Source: Symsagittifera roscoffensis (Eukaryota; Xenacoelomorpha; Acoela; Convolutidae). From it: 64,000 nucleotides of DNA. How positions within the stretch are numbered: the first letter of the stretch is position 1; each line of letters begins with the position of its first letter. The notes under the pieces are model-generated. The model saw nothing but the letters and a program-made list of their open reading frames with translations, searched no databases and was not told where the DNA came from. This document shows, piece by piece, positions 1 to 11,184 of the stretch. The DNA is taken from positions 62,001 through 126,000 of the forward strand of contig NW_026971607.1 of assembly GCF_963678635.1 (NCBI RefSeq), given 5' to 3'. The position numbers and the translations under genes are program-made.

Positions 1-594
1 CAGAGCACGAGTAAGACACCGTCGATGACACGGGCGCAACAAACGGGGGAAGCGTATCCAGACCTCAGTATCATGAAGAGAGAGCTTGAGAGGACTCAGC
101 GGGAGAGGAACAAGGCGAACCTCAACCGGGATCAAGCGAAGCTCAAGAGAGATCAGGCGAAACTTGAGAGGGATCAAGCGGTCGTCGAAAAGGACCAATC
201 GCGGAGGGGACTGGATATGTTGAGAGCTGAACATCTACAGGCAGAAAGAGTACGAGAGAATGCCGCGAAATGTGAGCAGCTGAAGTCGGAGCTTGAAAGG
301 ATCCAGCAACGACAACGCGAGCTTGACATGCAGAAAGGGGCTAGGCCCAAAGATCGGGTGGTTACCAGCTCAAGGCCAGAGTCACGTATGGAGGTGGATG
401 AAGCTCCTAGATCGAAGGGACGATTTAACCTCGATCGCGCGGCTCAAGAACATATGAATGAAGGGTTGGAGGTGTGGATACCAACTGAATCAGCGTCCTC
501 CCTGCGTGGTGTAGAGACACAAGTAATACGCCCGTTGATGGACGTCGCGCTGCCTGGATATACACCAAGTTCAACCCGAGTAGTAGTCAGGTGA
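1..594 (+). pseudogene. ORF3 segment a: coiled-coil region (broken)
   Basis: The frame is open from base 1 and matches residues after about 150 of the element 2 ORF3, so the true start lies outside the window. The segment is a long heptad-like coiled coil rich in R, E, Q, D and K, with a repeated block of the form RDQAKLE (about 70-290), followed by a basic and acidic linker. It lies just before the SGNH hydrolase domain. Comparison with element 2 shows that one C is missing in the run near 580, which sends the frame into a stop at 592-594 while the hydrolase continues in another frame. It is probably a self-association region; no enzyme motif is visible. Confidence 0.8.
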
Positions 595-1499
595 GTGGTA
601 GCTCGTCACGACTGAAAGAGTTGCACGAGCGGCTACAGCTAAGGGGTCGTGAGAGTCCAGCAAGAGTGGAGCTACCCTCGACGTGGAGGGAGCAACCTGT
701 CAGGAGTGTGGTGATCTCAAGTTACAAGAAAAATACGGAAGGCAGATACCACAGGCATAATCGGATGGACTGGAGCACGGCGCAGAGAGACAGGAGGGAT
801 TGCTTCCATGGCGCGGCTTGGGTGGAATACCTCACGCAGCCACGTTTGCCTGAGGGAGTGGTCCACCTGATCATAGTGGACAGCTTGTTGCGGGTGCTGA
901 CCCGGATTCAGTCCCATTGGCAAACGGGGATCTTGAGTTTCGCTGGAGCTGCGACGCCGCAGATGTTAGCAACACTTGAGATGCTAGGGATGGCAAGAGT
1001 ATACACGGTAACTCTGATGGTCGGGACGAATGACGTGTCTAGGGGGGAAGCAAGGAAGGTGACGAGGCTGCATGACAAGATGAGCTGCATTCTTGAGGAA
1101 TTGCGGTTTCAAATGGATCCTGCCATTCTTACGGTGTGCACCATTCCTTACAACATGAAAACGGACCAACATGCAATGGAGATGAATACAAAAGTGCGTA
1201 ACCTGAATGAAATAATCAGGCTGATACACCAAAGGAGCGTCCTCCCCGTTGGATTACTGGACGTAGCCGAGCAGATGGAGCGATCTGCTTTCCCTGACGA
1301 TGCATCCTCGGATGGGATTCACTTTGACAGGCCCAGAGGGGTGGAGTGGTTAAATGACGTCTTCCAAAGGCACATAAGCGCATTGGAAGCAGAGTTGCTA
1401 GAGACGGCCCAAGTCACGTTCGATCGGACCACCCCCAAATCCACCCTTCTTCAACCCGTGGGCTTTGTCCAGTCGCCTGGGAGCGATGGCCGATTCTAG
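591..1499 (+). pseudogene. ORF3 segment b: SGNH/GDSL hydrolase domain (broken)
   Basis: This resembles the SGNH/GDSL esterase fold. Block I is near 867-888 and reads IIVDSLL here but IIGDSLL in element 2, so this copy has lost the Gly before the catalytic Ser. The Gly block (FAGAA) is near 940, block III GTNDVSR is at 1022-1042 and block V DGIHF at 1311-1325, supplying Asn, Asp and His. Members of this superfamily hydrolyse esters or acyl groups; the substrate here is unknown. The frame is lost near 1450, where the next segment takes over in another frame. Esterase ORFs are known in CR1/L2-type LINEs and in rotifer giant Terminon elements, but I do not know of one in this place in a Gypsy element. 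Confidence 0.82.
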
Positions 1500-3846
1500 A
1501 GACAGTTCGAGGAACAGCCGGACCAAGTTGCCAGGCGCCGCACCCATGGAGGCCGAAGAGGCAACGTCATCAACCCCTCAGGGTTCGGTAATATCCTCGG
1601 TCGTGGTGACGGAGAAAAAGAAACCGGAGAGGCCAACGGAGACCAGTAGGTCGAGATATGTGGAGAAGGTGAAGGAGATGGACTTGGAAGATTTGGAGTG
1701 CAGGCTAGAGTTGGCGGAAGCTTTGGGTCTTGAGCGGGTGTCGCACGAAGACTTGGGTAGACACCAGTGCGTGGACTGGCTGAAGGCTCACGAGACGCAT
1801 TTCTCGAGAGCGAAAATGATGGAGACAGCGGATCTGATTAGGATTCCCACGAAATCGGTCATGGGACCTATCAACTATAGGCCTCTCAAGTCACTGGGGA
1901 AACCGGGACTCGGGGTGGAGCCTCCCAAGCATCGAACCAGCATTGCCAGGTTTAGGTTGGCAACTCCAGCAGAGTTGAGGGTGGTGGACAAACTGTTGGA
2001 TCCGAGAGAAATGGAACTACCGGACGCCGCGTATGAGGGTACGAGATTAGCCGACGACCCCAGATACGGGAAACCCTGCGGGAACACGCAGCTGGCCAAA
2101 ACCTTGGCAGTTTATGACAGGGCAGATCCAGCCGCTGCGAGGGTGGTCATCGTGGCGGGGTCGGATTTTGAGGAAACGTCTCCCAAGTTATTTTGGCCGG
2201 AAACTCTGATATCCTCACTGCCGGGAGCGGAGCTAAACCAGATGTTAACCCTGGTGGTGGCAATAAAATCGGAGATGCCTTGCGAGCCTGAGCTACTACT
2301 GTTCGCAGGAATGAATGATCACTTGCATGCGACCGGGTTTCTTGAGCAGCTCAAGGGTGATGAACCGGCACCGAAGAAGATCTGGGAAGCTATCCAGACG
2401 TTATTTGCAGCCATGAACGAAGTACAAGAGAACGTTGCCTCACGATTTGGCTCCAAGACAAAAGTAGTATTCACGACGTCCCCCGGGTACGCGAGCATGC
2501 CTCCCGCTCTGCAATTCGCATATGCGATCTTGATCTTGATAGCGGAAGGGAATGGGTGGCGTATTCTGATGGCAGCTCCCAATCGGGAGTTGGAACCAAC
2601 GAACTTGAGACTTTTCAGGTCAGAACTGGCGGCGGCGTGGGCGGATGTGTCCCAGGCGTTGAGGGGCTTCTACGAGTTGGCAGATATCCTCATTGTATTG
2701 GACGAGGTCCTCTTGCTGGAGATATCAAACTTTGCTAGGCAACTCAAGCTCAGTCCGGTTATAGGGGATGATTATCCAGTAGTGACTCATCCGACGGCCA
2801 GTCTGTGGTTTCGAAGTATGGAGTTGACCATCACAAGCTCCACCAGTAAGTCTAGAGGGCCGAGCAACGAAAGGAAGAACGTGGCCACAGCGGAGAAGCA
2901 GCTGGAGTCGATGGTGTATCGACTGACACAAGAGAGAGGCAGATGGCCCTTCCTGACACCAAGGCTGGAGAACGCCACGGAGAAGACAAGAGAGGATGCC
3001 CCACCTCTTGTGAAGCAAGTCTGGGATTTTCTTGAGGAGCAGCTGGAAGTGGCCGAGAAGAGGGAAATGACGGTGGCCAGGTTCGTCACAGCAGCCAACG
3101 AGGTCACGATTGGAGGATTCTGGAGGGAGCACGCAAGGGGTGAGCTGAGGACGAGGAGGGATCACGAGATTCTTGAGTTCTTGAGTCCTTGTTGGGGAAA
3201 AGAGTTCCTGGCTGGAGTGTACAGCGCGAAAGAGACCATCTTTGGAGCCTTCATACAGGAAATCTTGAACATGCACATCAGTCTGTTGTTGGCACTGTAC
3301 CTGGTTTACCCAAGGTACCTGTTCAATATGGGCCCAGCGTACATGTTCAGTCGGGCCTTTGACACACTCCGGATTGACGGGTACTTGGCATTGGTGATTC
3401 TAACTCATGGTGAGCTGATGTCATTTCACCGACTAATGAATTACGGAGAGCCTCTGTCGATGGGAAGAACACACTCGAGTATTGACACCTATTCGTACAA
3501 GTGTGCTGCCGGACTAAAGACGCTGCAAGTGCAGTACCTACTAATGCAAAACCGACACCTGACTGGTGAAGAAAAGAGCCCGACGACGCGAGATGAGTGG
3601 AGGAAAGTGAATGGGGGCATGCCTCTGTTGAGGAACCTATGCCTGGCCATGAGATCGGACCCCAAGGGGATTATCCGGGGGCTAGAGGAGGTCGTAACCT
3701 GCATTTATGGACCGGCCGTCACGTACACGTTTCCAGATCCTCTGGTGACAGCTTATCGATACTCAGTGACCCACTTGAGCCTCATAAGCATACCAGATGG
3801 GACGACACTCAATTGGTGTCAGCAGGAGGTGCTAAGGCACAAATGA
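1465..3846 (+). pseudogene. ORF3 segment c: second SGNH-like domain and unknown helical region
   Basis: Element 2 carries the hydrolase and this segment in one frame, so they are parts of one polyprotein. After a basic and acidic linker (about 1500-2080), a second SGNH-like unit runs from about 2140 to 2750. It has VVIVAGSD in place of block I and LLFAGMNDHL in place of block III, with alternating beta and helix character, but no DxxH block, so it is probably inactive as a hydrolase. The rest (2750-3846) is a conserved region of unknown function with a hydrophobic stretch near 3270-3330 that is also present in element 3. A base lost near 3836 compared with element 2 ends this frame at 3844-3846. 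Confidence 0.75.
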
Positions 3847-5243
3847 GCAACACGGTGCTCTTCGGAAAGGTGAAGGATCCGGAGTTGGTGATATACAGTT
3901 TCCGAGGACAACTGCAGTGCAGGATGGGAGGTAAGCGCGAAGGCCCCATCGAAACCTATCCCAAGTTCTGGAACCTAAATCCCCTGACAGCAAATGGACA
4001 AGAGATCTTGAGAATTCCCGCATGGAAGAGAAGCTTCGAGCTGGTGAAAAGGGAGCTAGAGGCGATATTGGAGAAGGAAGTCCTACCAGCAAGCATTCCA
4101 GAGTTTCCAACAGTGAGGAGAATGACCCTGGGGATGAACAGCTCCCTGTTGGTCCCGTCCCTGTTCGCGAGAGCAGCAACTGAAGAACAACAGAGGGAGT
4201 TCATCGACGGCTGGGATCCCCTCTTCATCGGCTACACTGCAGCAATTTATTTTCATACCAGCGATGCGAAAATAAATTCATGGACAACTCAAGCCAAGAA
4301 AATGAGAGGCTCGATGCCCCCGAAATTTGAGGTGCGAGATGCCTTGAGAACACTTGAGCGGGCAGGTCTGGAGAACAAGTTGCCGGTGTGGGACGATGGC
4401 AGGATGATCGTGGAAGAAGGACACATCGCACTAAAAGGAGGTGAGATGGTGTTTGCCACGAGAAGATACCGGGCACCTTACGAACTGGAGCAAGTGGAGA
4501 TGAGACAGGAGGGGAAGGAGCTGGATGCAGCAGGCCCATTGTATGTGGCTCTGACAGAGTATAAGAAAACGGGTCCAGCGACACCATCACCCCTATCGGT
4601 GGACACCCCTGGGGATAAAAGGAGCGGTCCTGTAGAAGATCGATTCAGGAGGATTCTTGAGAGAAGAGAGGCAGAATTGGGAGAGGAGAGCATGGACGAG
4701 ACTCTCAGCGAGGCAGGAGAGAACATGGAAGTGGGAAACACACCGGATCAAAAACCATCGGAAGAGGAGTTCACCGTGCAAAAGTTGTTGAAGGATCTGA
4801 GTGGAGAAAATTGGGAAGACACCCCCACGCCACCTCTGACCTGATCTCCCCGCAAGAATCAAGAGATACCACTGACGAGCGAGAATCCTAACATGGGGAT
4901 GATTTTCCTGAGCGCGAAAAGAAGGGAGAAGAACACCTTCGAGGGAAACAGGGATGCTTTCCTAGGCACTCTGGATGGGGACGCTTGGCGAAAATTCTTG
5001 AGCGATTTTAATCGAGAAGTGGATGACGAGACCACGTTGGATGATTTCAAGGAGGAGCTGTGGGACACGGTGGTGAAATTCGGAGAGCCTGTCCTGATGA
5101 GGACAGGTCTGGAGGAGAAAGCTAGAGGAGAGCTGCTGAGCAAGATGGTCGAGTTGAGGAAGGCACCACGAAAGACCAGAGAAGACAACTGTAAAGACAG
5201 CTCTACTCCGAAACAAAAAACTGACGATAAAATAATTGAACAT
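3837..5243 (+). pseudogene. ORF3 segment d: unknown conserved region with internal stop
   Basis: This continues the polyprotein in a new frame (nominal ORF 3597-4844, homologous from about 3837). I do not recognise the family. The conserved block aligns with element 3 ORF3 around its 'NPKLWNL' and 'RRMLLG' motifs and is followed by an acidic, low-complexity tail. An in-frame TGA at 4842-4844 interrupts it; element 2 has ACA there. The frame then continues (4893 onward) through a conserved helical piece to 5243, where a candidate intron begins. Confidence 0.7.
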
Positions 5244-5310
5244 GTAAGGGGGGATAAGATCGGAACTAGTATTATAATTAAAAGTACTAATATCCTTAAG
5301 GCTCGAGCAG
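5244..5310 (+). other. Candidate 67-nt spliceosomal intron in ORF3 (element 1)
   Basis: A short AT-rich insert in otherwise GC-richer coding DNA starts with GTAAGG at 5244, has TACTAAT at 5285-5291 and ends in GAGCAG at 5310. The frame upstream (codon boundary at 5244) and the frame downstream (codon boundary at 5311) differ; taking out exactly these 67 nt joins them in phase 0. The same sequence is in element 2. Element 3 has continuous coding here without the insert. A plain frameshift inherited by both copies is the alternative. Confidence 0.5.
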
Positions 5311-8300
5311 GGGAGGCAAGAGTTGGAAGGGTTGGACGGAGACAAGGAAGTCGAATCAGTGATGATAACGACAACGCCCCCGAGTAAAGACGTGAGGTCT
5401 CGCAAGAGGAAGAGAGACGTGGAGGGATTGGGCAGTCCTTCAGCGGATGCGGTCTCGGAGAAGAACTTGAGAGAGACGGCCCCCATGGTTCTGGCACGAT
5501 GGAAGACAGCAGCCTACAAGAGTTGCTACGAGCCAAGGAAACTGCTCGACGTAGAAAAAGAGATGGAGATTCCCACCAGCTCAACAACGGAAGAAGACTT
5601 CAAGCCTCAGAGGATAAAAATGAAGCGAGGTTCGACGAGCGGGCAGACCTGGGAAGTGGACGTCGGCAAAGAATGGGTCTCAAATGAACACCAGGCTACT
5701 GGGAAGCAAGTGACTAGCTATCCTCTTGAGAAGAATAGAACGAGGATCACCTCCCGACCGTGGGGGGTGGCCCTGGAAACATTGCAGCAATTGGAAGACT
5801 GCCTGAAGAAGCTCGACAGTGGAGTGTCACGCAAACGACGCAACTGGGCTACCCAGCAGAAGGCCGATATCAACAAATTGGAATTGGAGAGCCAACTGAA
5901 GTGAACTTGGCAGAACTTGTTGAGGGATCATTTTGAAGAAGCGATGAGAACATCCTCATCGGCATCGCCGTTGATGGCGAATCCCTTCATTAGAACCGCA
6001 GGACAACTGATGTTCGCTTGGAGCCTGTTGGGAATAGAGTTAGAGACACTGACTTCGTACGACAAGTTGATATTGGGAGACAAGAATCTAGAGGTGTATC
6101 GAGTACTGACGCAACACGTTGCTAGGGACAACTCAGGCTTGAGCCTGGCAAGGAGGAAAGATGCTACCTGTTTCTTGAGATGGACAATGTCGATGATGAC
6201 TGACAGTACCATCCTAGCATGTCACCAGAGAGCAATTGGAAGCAAGACGCTGGAAAGGAGAGTCTCCACAGTCATCTTGAATGTGTACCAGAGTACTGGG
6301 ATAGAAAAGGAAGATGGTTCTAGGCAATCTCTAGAGAGCCACAGGAAGTTAGATGAGATACGGAGATTCTACAACAAGAAGTTCGAGGAGAAACACGATG
6401 TTCACCGTAACTTGGCTTCTTCAGGAGAGTACTTGAAACCCAACAAGAAGGGAGAGTATCAGTACGTGTCTGGAGTGATGGGGATTGCATACAACCCTTT
6501 CCTAGACTTAGAAGCTGGAGGTGCCCACAGAAACTATGAGGTGGCGGAGCTGCTGAAGTTCTGGATAGAGAAGATAATGGAGATAGACCCCGTGGAAAAA
6601 GAGAGACCTTGTCTGGGTTTGATTCTCGAGACAACACCGGAAGTAATAAGTGTGCCACGCTCAAATAAAAGAGTAGAACTAAAAATGGGTAACGGGAACG
6701 GCATGTTGACCACGAATCTGGGAGTGGTGTGGAAGTTGCTCAGGCCCTCCTGGTGTCCACATCCCCATGCGTGCCTGATCGAGGAAGCCACTGAGCGAGT
6801 GAGATTGGCGCGGAAAGAGGATGAAGATTTAGCGACCTTGAGTATAGTACATAGACTGATCCTGCCTCAGGTGAAGGATTCAAGTGAGGTGACGAGTGGA
6901 ACAGGGTCGGTAAAGAAAATGGAGCCGGGCAGTTGTCTTGACTCGACGTGTGGGAATGGCGAGCACAGCTGCGATGGACGATCATGCGTCAGGATGCAGT
7001 CTTTCCAGAAAGAAGACCTTGTCACCTGGTTTGAAGACATTACTGAAAGGGAGAAAAGTGAGATACAGATAGTGGCTGAGTGTTACGCGAGTACCACGGT
7101 GAACCTAGCAACAGCTCTGCGGTTCTTCTTAAGAATGTGCAGTCTCCAGTCACTGGAGAGGCTAGAGTCAGAACACCACTTGGTGACCGCGTTGAGCGTG
7201 GAGTCATGGCCCGGAGTGTTGCAAGTGACCCAGAAACACAACAAGAGTTGGAAGGTTGGACTCGAAGCGGAGATGGGGTTCCCCATGAGCGAAGCCTATG
7301 GTCTGCCTCTAAATGCGAAGTCCCTAGTGGGGTCAGTGATGGCCAACCTATGTGGCAGCCACTATCCATTACACATGGCGATGGTAGAAGTGTCCAGCCA
7401 GAGGGTATTGATAGAGAAAGCCTTCTTAGTGCCCAAATGTGTAAGACTGGCTCGGATGTCACATCATTCACACAAGCTGTTGAGGGAGATCCGAGGAACA
7501 GTGCCGAAAGAACAAAGGGATGACCTGTGTGAAATCTGGGGTGAAGAACATCTAGGCTTGGAGAGCGAAAATACAAGTGACCACGAGAGACAAAACGTGA
7601 TTGGGAAACCCATGGTAGGTGCCCCGAACTTGGAAGAAGTCGACGTGATACACGAGAAGATGATGGAACTTGAGCCTCTCCTAGAAGCCTCGGGAGAACG
7701 CAATCTTAGGAGCATCGACCTCACACACGGGGATTGTCCGTGCCACTGTCTGGCGCAGACAGTGTTGTACCCAGACCAAGCCAATCTCTGCCTGATCTGG
7801 GATGTAGAAGAAATCAGGTCGTTGGGACTACCCGAATATCAACAAAAAGTGACCATCTTGGTGGTGAGTACAATGCTGGCTCTACGATGGATGGAAGAAA
7901 ACATAGCAAAGTATCGAGAATCGAAGACGCCAACAGCAGAGTCGATTCACGCGATAGATTACAGCAGGAGACTTGAGTTGTTCGAGACAGCATGCAAGGT
8001 GTTCGCCATACCAATGGAGGTCAGACACGTGTGGAGCCGCTTGAGATTCTTTCCTTGGTTTCGCGCGACGTTAACATCCTGGTTATATGTAGCGACGAAA
8101 AATCACATGAGGAAACATCAAAAGGAATATCGACAATTCCAGGCCGAGATAGGACCAGATGCCTTCAAAAGACCTCTGCTGACCCATCGAAATGCGATCA
8201 CGACGGGGTGGAAAAGAGTGGGTAGAGTATCCAGAGACAACACTAGAGCGAGGGAGTCAATACTGGAGGAGGACCTGGCGAAGAATGTAAGCCTGAGTCT

Positions 8301-8520
8301 TCACAATTCCTTCTGTTTGAACCGGGAGTCGAAGGTGAAGAGCTTACCGAATCAAGCGAAGAGATTGCAAGAGAAAAGGGAGTGGATGCGATCCTATGAA
8401 CAGCTGAAGGCTTGGGAGGAGATTGTGATCAGCTCCGATGACGAAGAGGCACTATTGGAACAGATCACAGTGTCAAAAATATCTGGATCGGGTACCTCGA
8501 AGGCGAAGAATACAAGGTGA
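5311..8520 (+). pseudogene. ORF3 segment e: C-terminal region of the polyprotein
   Basis: This is one frame to the natural stop at 8518-8520, broken only by a TGA at 5902-5904 where element 2 has an Arg codon. I recognise no family. It begins basic (a nuclear-signal-like cluster near 5400) and then becomes mostly helical. Blocks conserved with the diverged element 3 include WCPHP, PCHCLAQT, VPKCVRLARM, LTHRNA and a Cys/His cluster near 6930-6990. The last 40 residues are basic then acidic. The strong block conservation argues for a folded, functional protein rather than filler. Confidence 0.75.
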
Positions 8521-8951
8521 GCCGGTGGTTCAAGAGGAAAATTCTAGAGTCTTGAGAGGGAGGGGGCTCGAGGGTGAACTCGGATGAAATCTGGGTTCAC
8601 GAAAAAGAAATTTTAACAAATAAGATATTGTTATTAATATGCTAGATCTATTATATAAATCAAAATGCTGCATTACAATTTCCTGATTGAATAGGACAAA
8701 AGAAATTTTAAATCACCAGCTTAAAAAGCGGGAATTCATAAGGTGCAGGTGTGTGCAGATTTTGATTGCTGTTTAGCGATAGTGTGAAAATTTTATATGG
8801 TCGTGAATTTTGGAAGGTAGATAAAATTAAGTCTGCTGCAAACTTCTGTAAATGACCACTAGCACTGTATGTTAAGTGAATAACGGGTTTCTGGGGATTC
8901 ACTGACAGAGACAGCACGCGATGAGGACATCGATCTTGAGTCCGGGGAGTA
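8521..8951 (+). promoter_or_regulatory. 3' UTR, hairpin and PPT of element 1
   Basis: No coding is seen here. Just before the LTR lies a perfect hairpin, CGATG-AGGA-CATCG (8919-8932), then a short spacer and the polypurine tract TCCGGGGAGTA (8941-8951), which primes plus-strand DNA synthesis in LTR elements. The same order occurs at the ends of elements 2 and 3. Confidence 0.75.
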
Positions 8952-9843
8952 TGTGCCAGTCGGTCATATCTGGAAATTTGACCTTGAGGGACACGAAAAT
9001 ACGTGATTTTGGAGTGAATTTTTTTTTCAAAATTTCGAATGGAGCCTGTCATGCTCAGTTTTCTCGCACCATTTGAAAACAAAAAGTGAAAAATGAGAAC
9101 GACCGAATTTACAATTGCGGGAAAATACTTAAGAAAACCGCGGGAAATTGCTTTTCGCAATTTCCGGGTACAAAATAGGACACGAGCAGAGCCGTCTTAT
9201 CCTGAAATAGGAGGAGAGATAATCACGAGAAAAGAGTGCAATTATTCGAACTGAACCAGAGTGAACCTTCAACGGAAGGGTGGACAGCTTGAGTGTCCCA
9301 ATGGTTCAGACAAAAACTTCAATTCTAGAGTCTAAACTTATTTCTGTTATTAAAACTGATTAGTATTGAACTTATCAAGTTATCTTATTTAATTCTCGAG
9401 TTGCTCATTAATTTAATTACTACCTATACTCGAGTGCGTCAACATGTGAGTTCCTAATTTAATTTTCTTGAGTGTGTTTTATGATTGTTATGTTGAGCTA
9501 AGGTGAGTTTTAGGTTGATCCATCTGAAATGGATCAAAGTTCCACTGTCCAATAAAAAGTAACTTAACGGATTGTTCCGACCCTGTTTTTAACGGCGTTC
9601 GTGTATTTTGGGTATCTCGAGACCTAAGTATGGGGACGTTCTTTTTCCTAGAGTGGGGGATATTTTGGTAGTAGCCTTTAAGCTGTACCGGGTTCTAGTC
9701 TCATGTCGCAAGCGAACCGAATTGGCTCCGACCGTTCTTGAGGTAGAAAAACACAAGAGATAGTGTCCCTGACTCTTGAGCCAGTGGTTATAGGGCCTAT
9801 TTTTCTTAAGCCTCATATGTGACCAAAGTAGGCGACTGTTACA
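8952..9843 (+). repeat. 3' LTR of element 1
   Basis: The LTR starts TGTGCCAGTCGG and ends GGCGACTGTTACA (TG...CA). It lies directly after the PPT. It is the reverse complement of LTRs 15330-16227, 35648-36544 and 40679-41579, with small differences. Length is about 892 bp. An inner inverted motif, GATCCATCTGAAATGGATC (near 9518), is conserved in all copies. Confidence 0.92.
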
Positions 9844-10331
9844 TGAACTTACAATTGTAAGACATTCTCACAAGAGATAGTGTCCCTGACAGTTGATCCA
9901 ATGGTTATAGGGCCTTTTTTTCTTTAACCTCATATGTGACTTTTCATTAATGTAATCAGAAAGTCAAAAGTATCATAGTAACCGAGGTTACAGTCATGAG
10001 TCCCTTCAACATGTATTCCAGTCAAAATCCTTGGAATTTTCTAGATATGGAAGTGATAATGATAAAAGAAGATGACAAGTGTTTAAGTCCTTTTCAATTA
10101 AAATCTATACGGGTTACGTTTCTTCAATAAGAACATGCAACTATTTTTACATGATGAACTTAAGTAGGCGACTGTTACATATATTGTTATGTTGAGTTAG
10201 GGAGAGTTTTTAGGTTGATCCATCTGAAATGGATCAAAGGTCCATTGTCTCATAAAAAGTAACTATACAAAAGGTTCCGACCCTATTTTTAACAGCGTTC
10301 GTGTATTTTGGGTATTTCGAGACCTAAAAAT
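9844..10331 (+). repeat. Scrambled LTR remnants
   Basis: 9870-9943 is a diverged piece of LTR 3' end; 10161-10179 carries the LTR terminus (GTAGGCGACTGTTACA); 10183-10327 is a piece of LTR interior matching 9485-9628. Between the first two lies about 217 bp (9944-10160) that is not LTR and has no clear terminal inverted repeat. The PLE array begins directly after the last piece. Confidence 0.75.
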
Positions 10332-10699
10332 TGGTTTTCACCACAAGAAAACTGCAATCATGTTTACCATCACTGAAGTCAGCATTTTCTAATGACCTCA
10401 AATCAAGAGTGGTTTGTAAATTGTCATGTATTGGATGCACTTCCAGCTATGTCGGACAAACTGTTCGACAATTGACCACTAGAATTGAGGAATATGAGAA
10501 AGCAGACTCACCGGTAGGCATCCACCTTCAGCAATGCCAACTTGAGGGAATTAGCGCAGATCTTAGTTGGGAAATTATAGATAGGTCAAACAACCAAACA
10601 AAATTGCTAACACTAGAGGCAATACATATCAGGAAAGAGAAACCGGGCTTGAACACGTGCGATGAGTTTGGGAGCAGGGAGTTAACACTGAAAATTTAG
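10332..10699 (+). pseudogene. PLE GIY-YIG endonuclease fragment (truncated unit)
   Basis: This is the last 120 or so residues of the PLE protein, 5'-truncated by the target-primed insertion mechanism. It carries CIGCTSSYVGQTVRQLTTRI and, further on, LEAIHIRKEKPGLN, both typical of the PLE-type GIY-YIG nuclease that nicks the target for reverse transcription. It is very close to the copy at 14150-14516. With RT missing it cannot act alone. Confidence 0.88.
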
Positions 10700-10835
10700 T
10701 CCCAAAATGTTTTTGGTTTTTTATTCAAAACGTACATGTCTAAATCGAAATTATGACTCAGAAACTTCCAGACAAATTAATTTAAAAATGTTTAATTAAT
10801 TTTAGAGGTTAAAAGTATTTTAATCTTAATAGTAA

Positions 10836-11184
10836 TTTAGAGGTCAACTGTGATTGGCTAATTTTTTATCATGATGGTTTAGAACCAAATTGTATCGGAT
10901 TCATTGTAAATAATATTTGTAAATTGATGTTTTACCGTCATTTAGAGTAGTTTATTGTAAAAATCCTGACGATGCACATAGTTGCGAAAACGTTTGAAAT
11001 TTACATTTTTAGCAAAAATTTCTTCAATTTTACTTGTAAATTCGTGATAAACCAAAAAGCGAAGAGCTTGAAATACCAACTGTTTTCCCATTAAAGGGCA
11101 AGTATAAAAATTTTAAATGATTTTCATCAATGTATAGAGAATTTTTATGGTGTTTTTTTTATCGATACGTAAAATATGGCCGAT
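10836..11184 (+). promoter_or_regulatory. PLE 5' untranslated region
   Basis: This AT-rich stretch of about 350 bp lies between the unit junction and the first coding similarity. Its first 110 bp recur at 41796-41905. A degenerate hammerhead-like arrangement lies at 10958-11011 (see findings). I see no other structure. Confidence 0.6.

Larger units (their letters stand above)
1..9843 (+). mobile_element. Ty3/Gypsy element 1, 3' portion
   Basis: This is the 3' part of an LTR retrotransposon running off the left edge. It holds a broken ORF3 (1-8520), a 3' UTR, a hairpin and PPT (8919-8951) and the 3' LTR (8952-9843). The same parts, closely similar in sequence, recur on the minus strand in element 2, where they lie downstream of gag and pol; this identifies the fragment as the end of a Gypsy element. 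Gag and pol of this copy are not in the window. All ORF3 damage is private to this copy except one frame change shared with element 2 (see 5244-5310). Confidence 0.9.

Noticed and set aside
591-594. Overlapping stop/start (ATGA-like) coupling between ORF3 segments in element 1
   Set aside because: Element 2 joins the regions in one frame; the overlap results from a lost base near 580.
5243-5300. Alternative 57-nt intron ending at TTAAG
   Set aside because: Its length is a multiple of three, so it would not join the two observed frames; the CAG at 5310 does.
4859-5587. 242-residue minus-strand frame opposite ORF3
   Set aside because: Shadow of the coding strand; composition is L/S-rich antisense and the same region codes a conserved protein on the plus strand.
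9589-9816. Coding potential within LTRs (also 15183-15527, 41169-41516)
   Set aside because: Frames lie entirely inside LTRs, differ between copies and have no recognisable protein.
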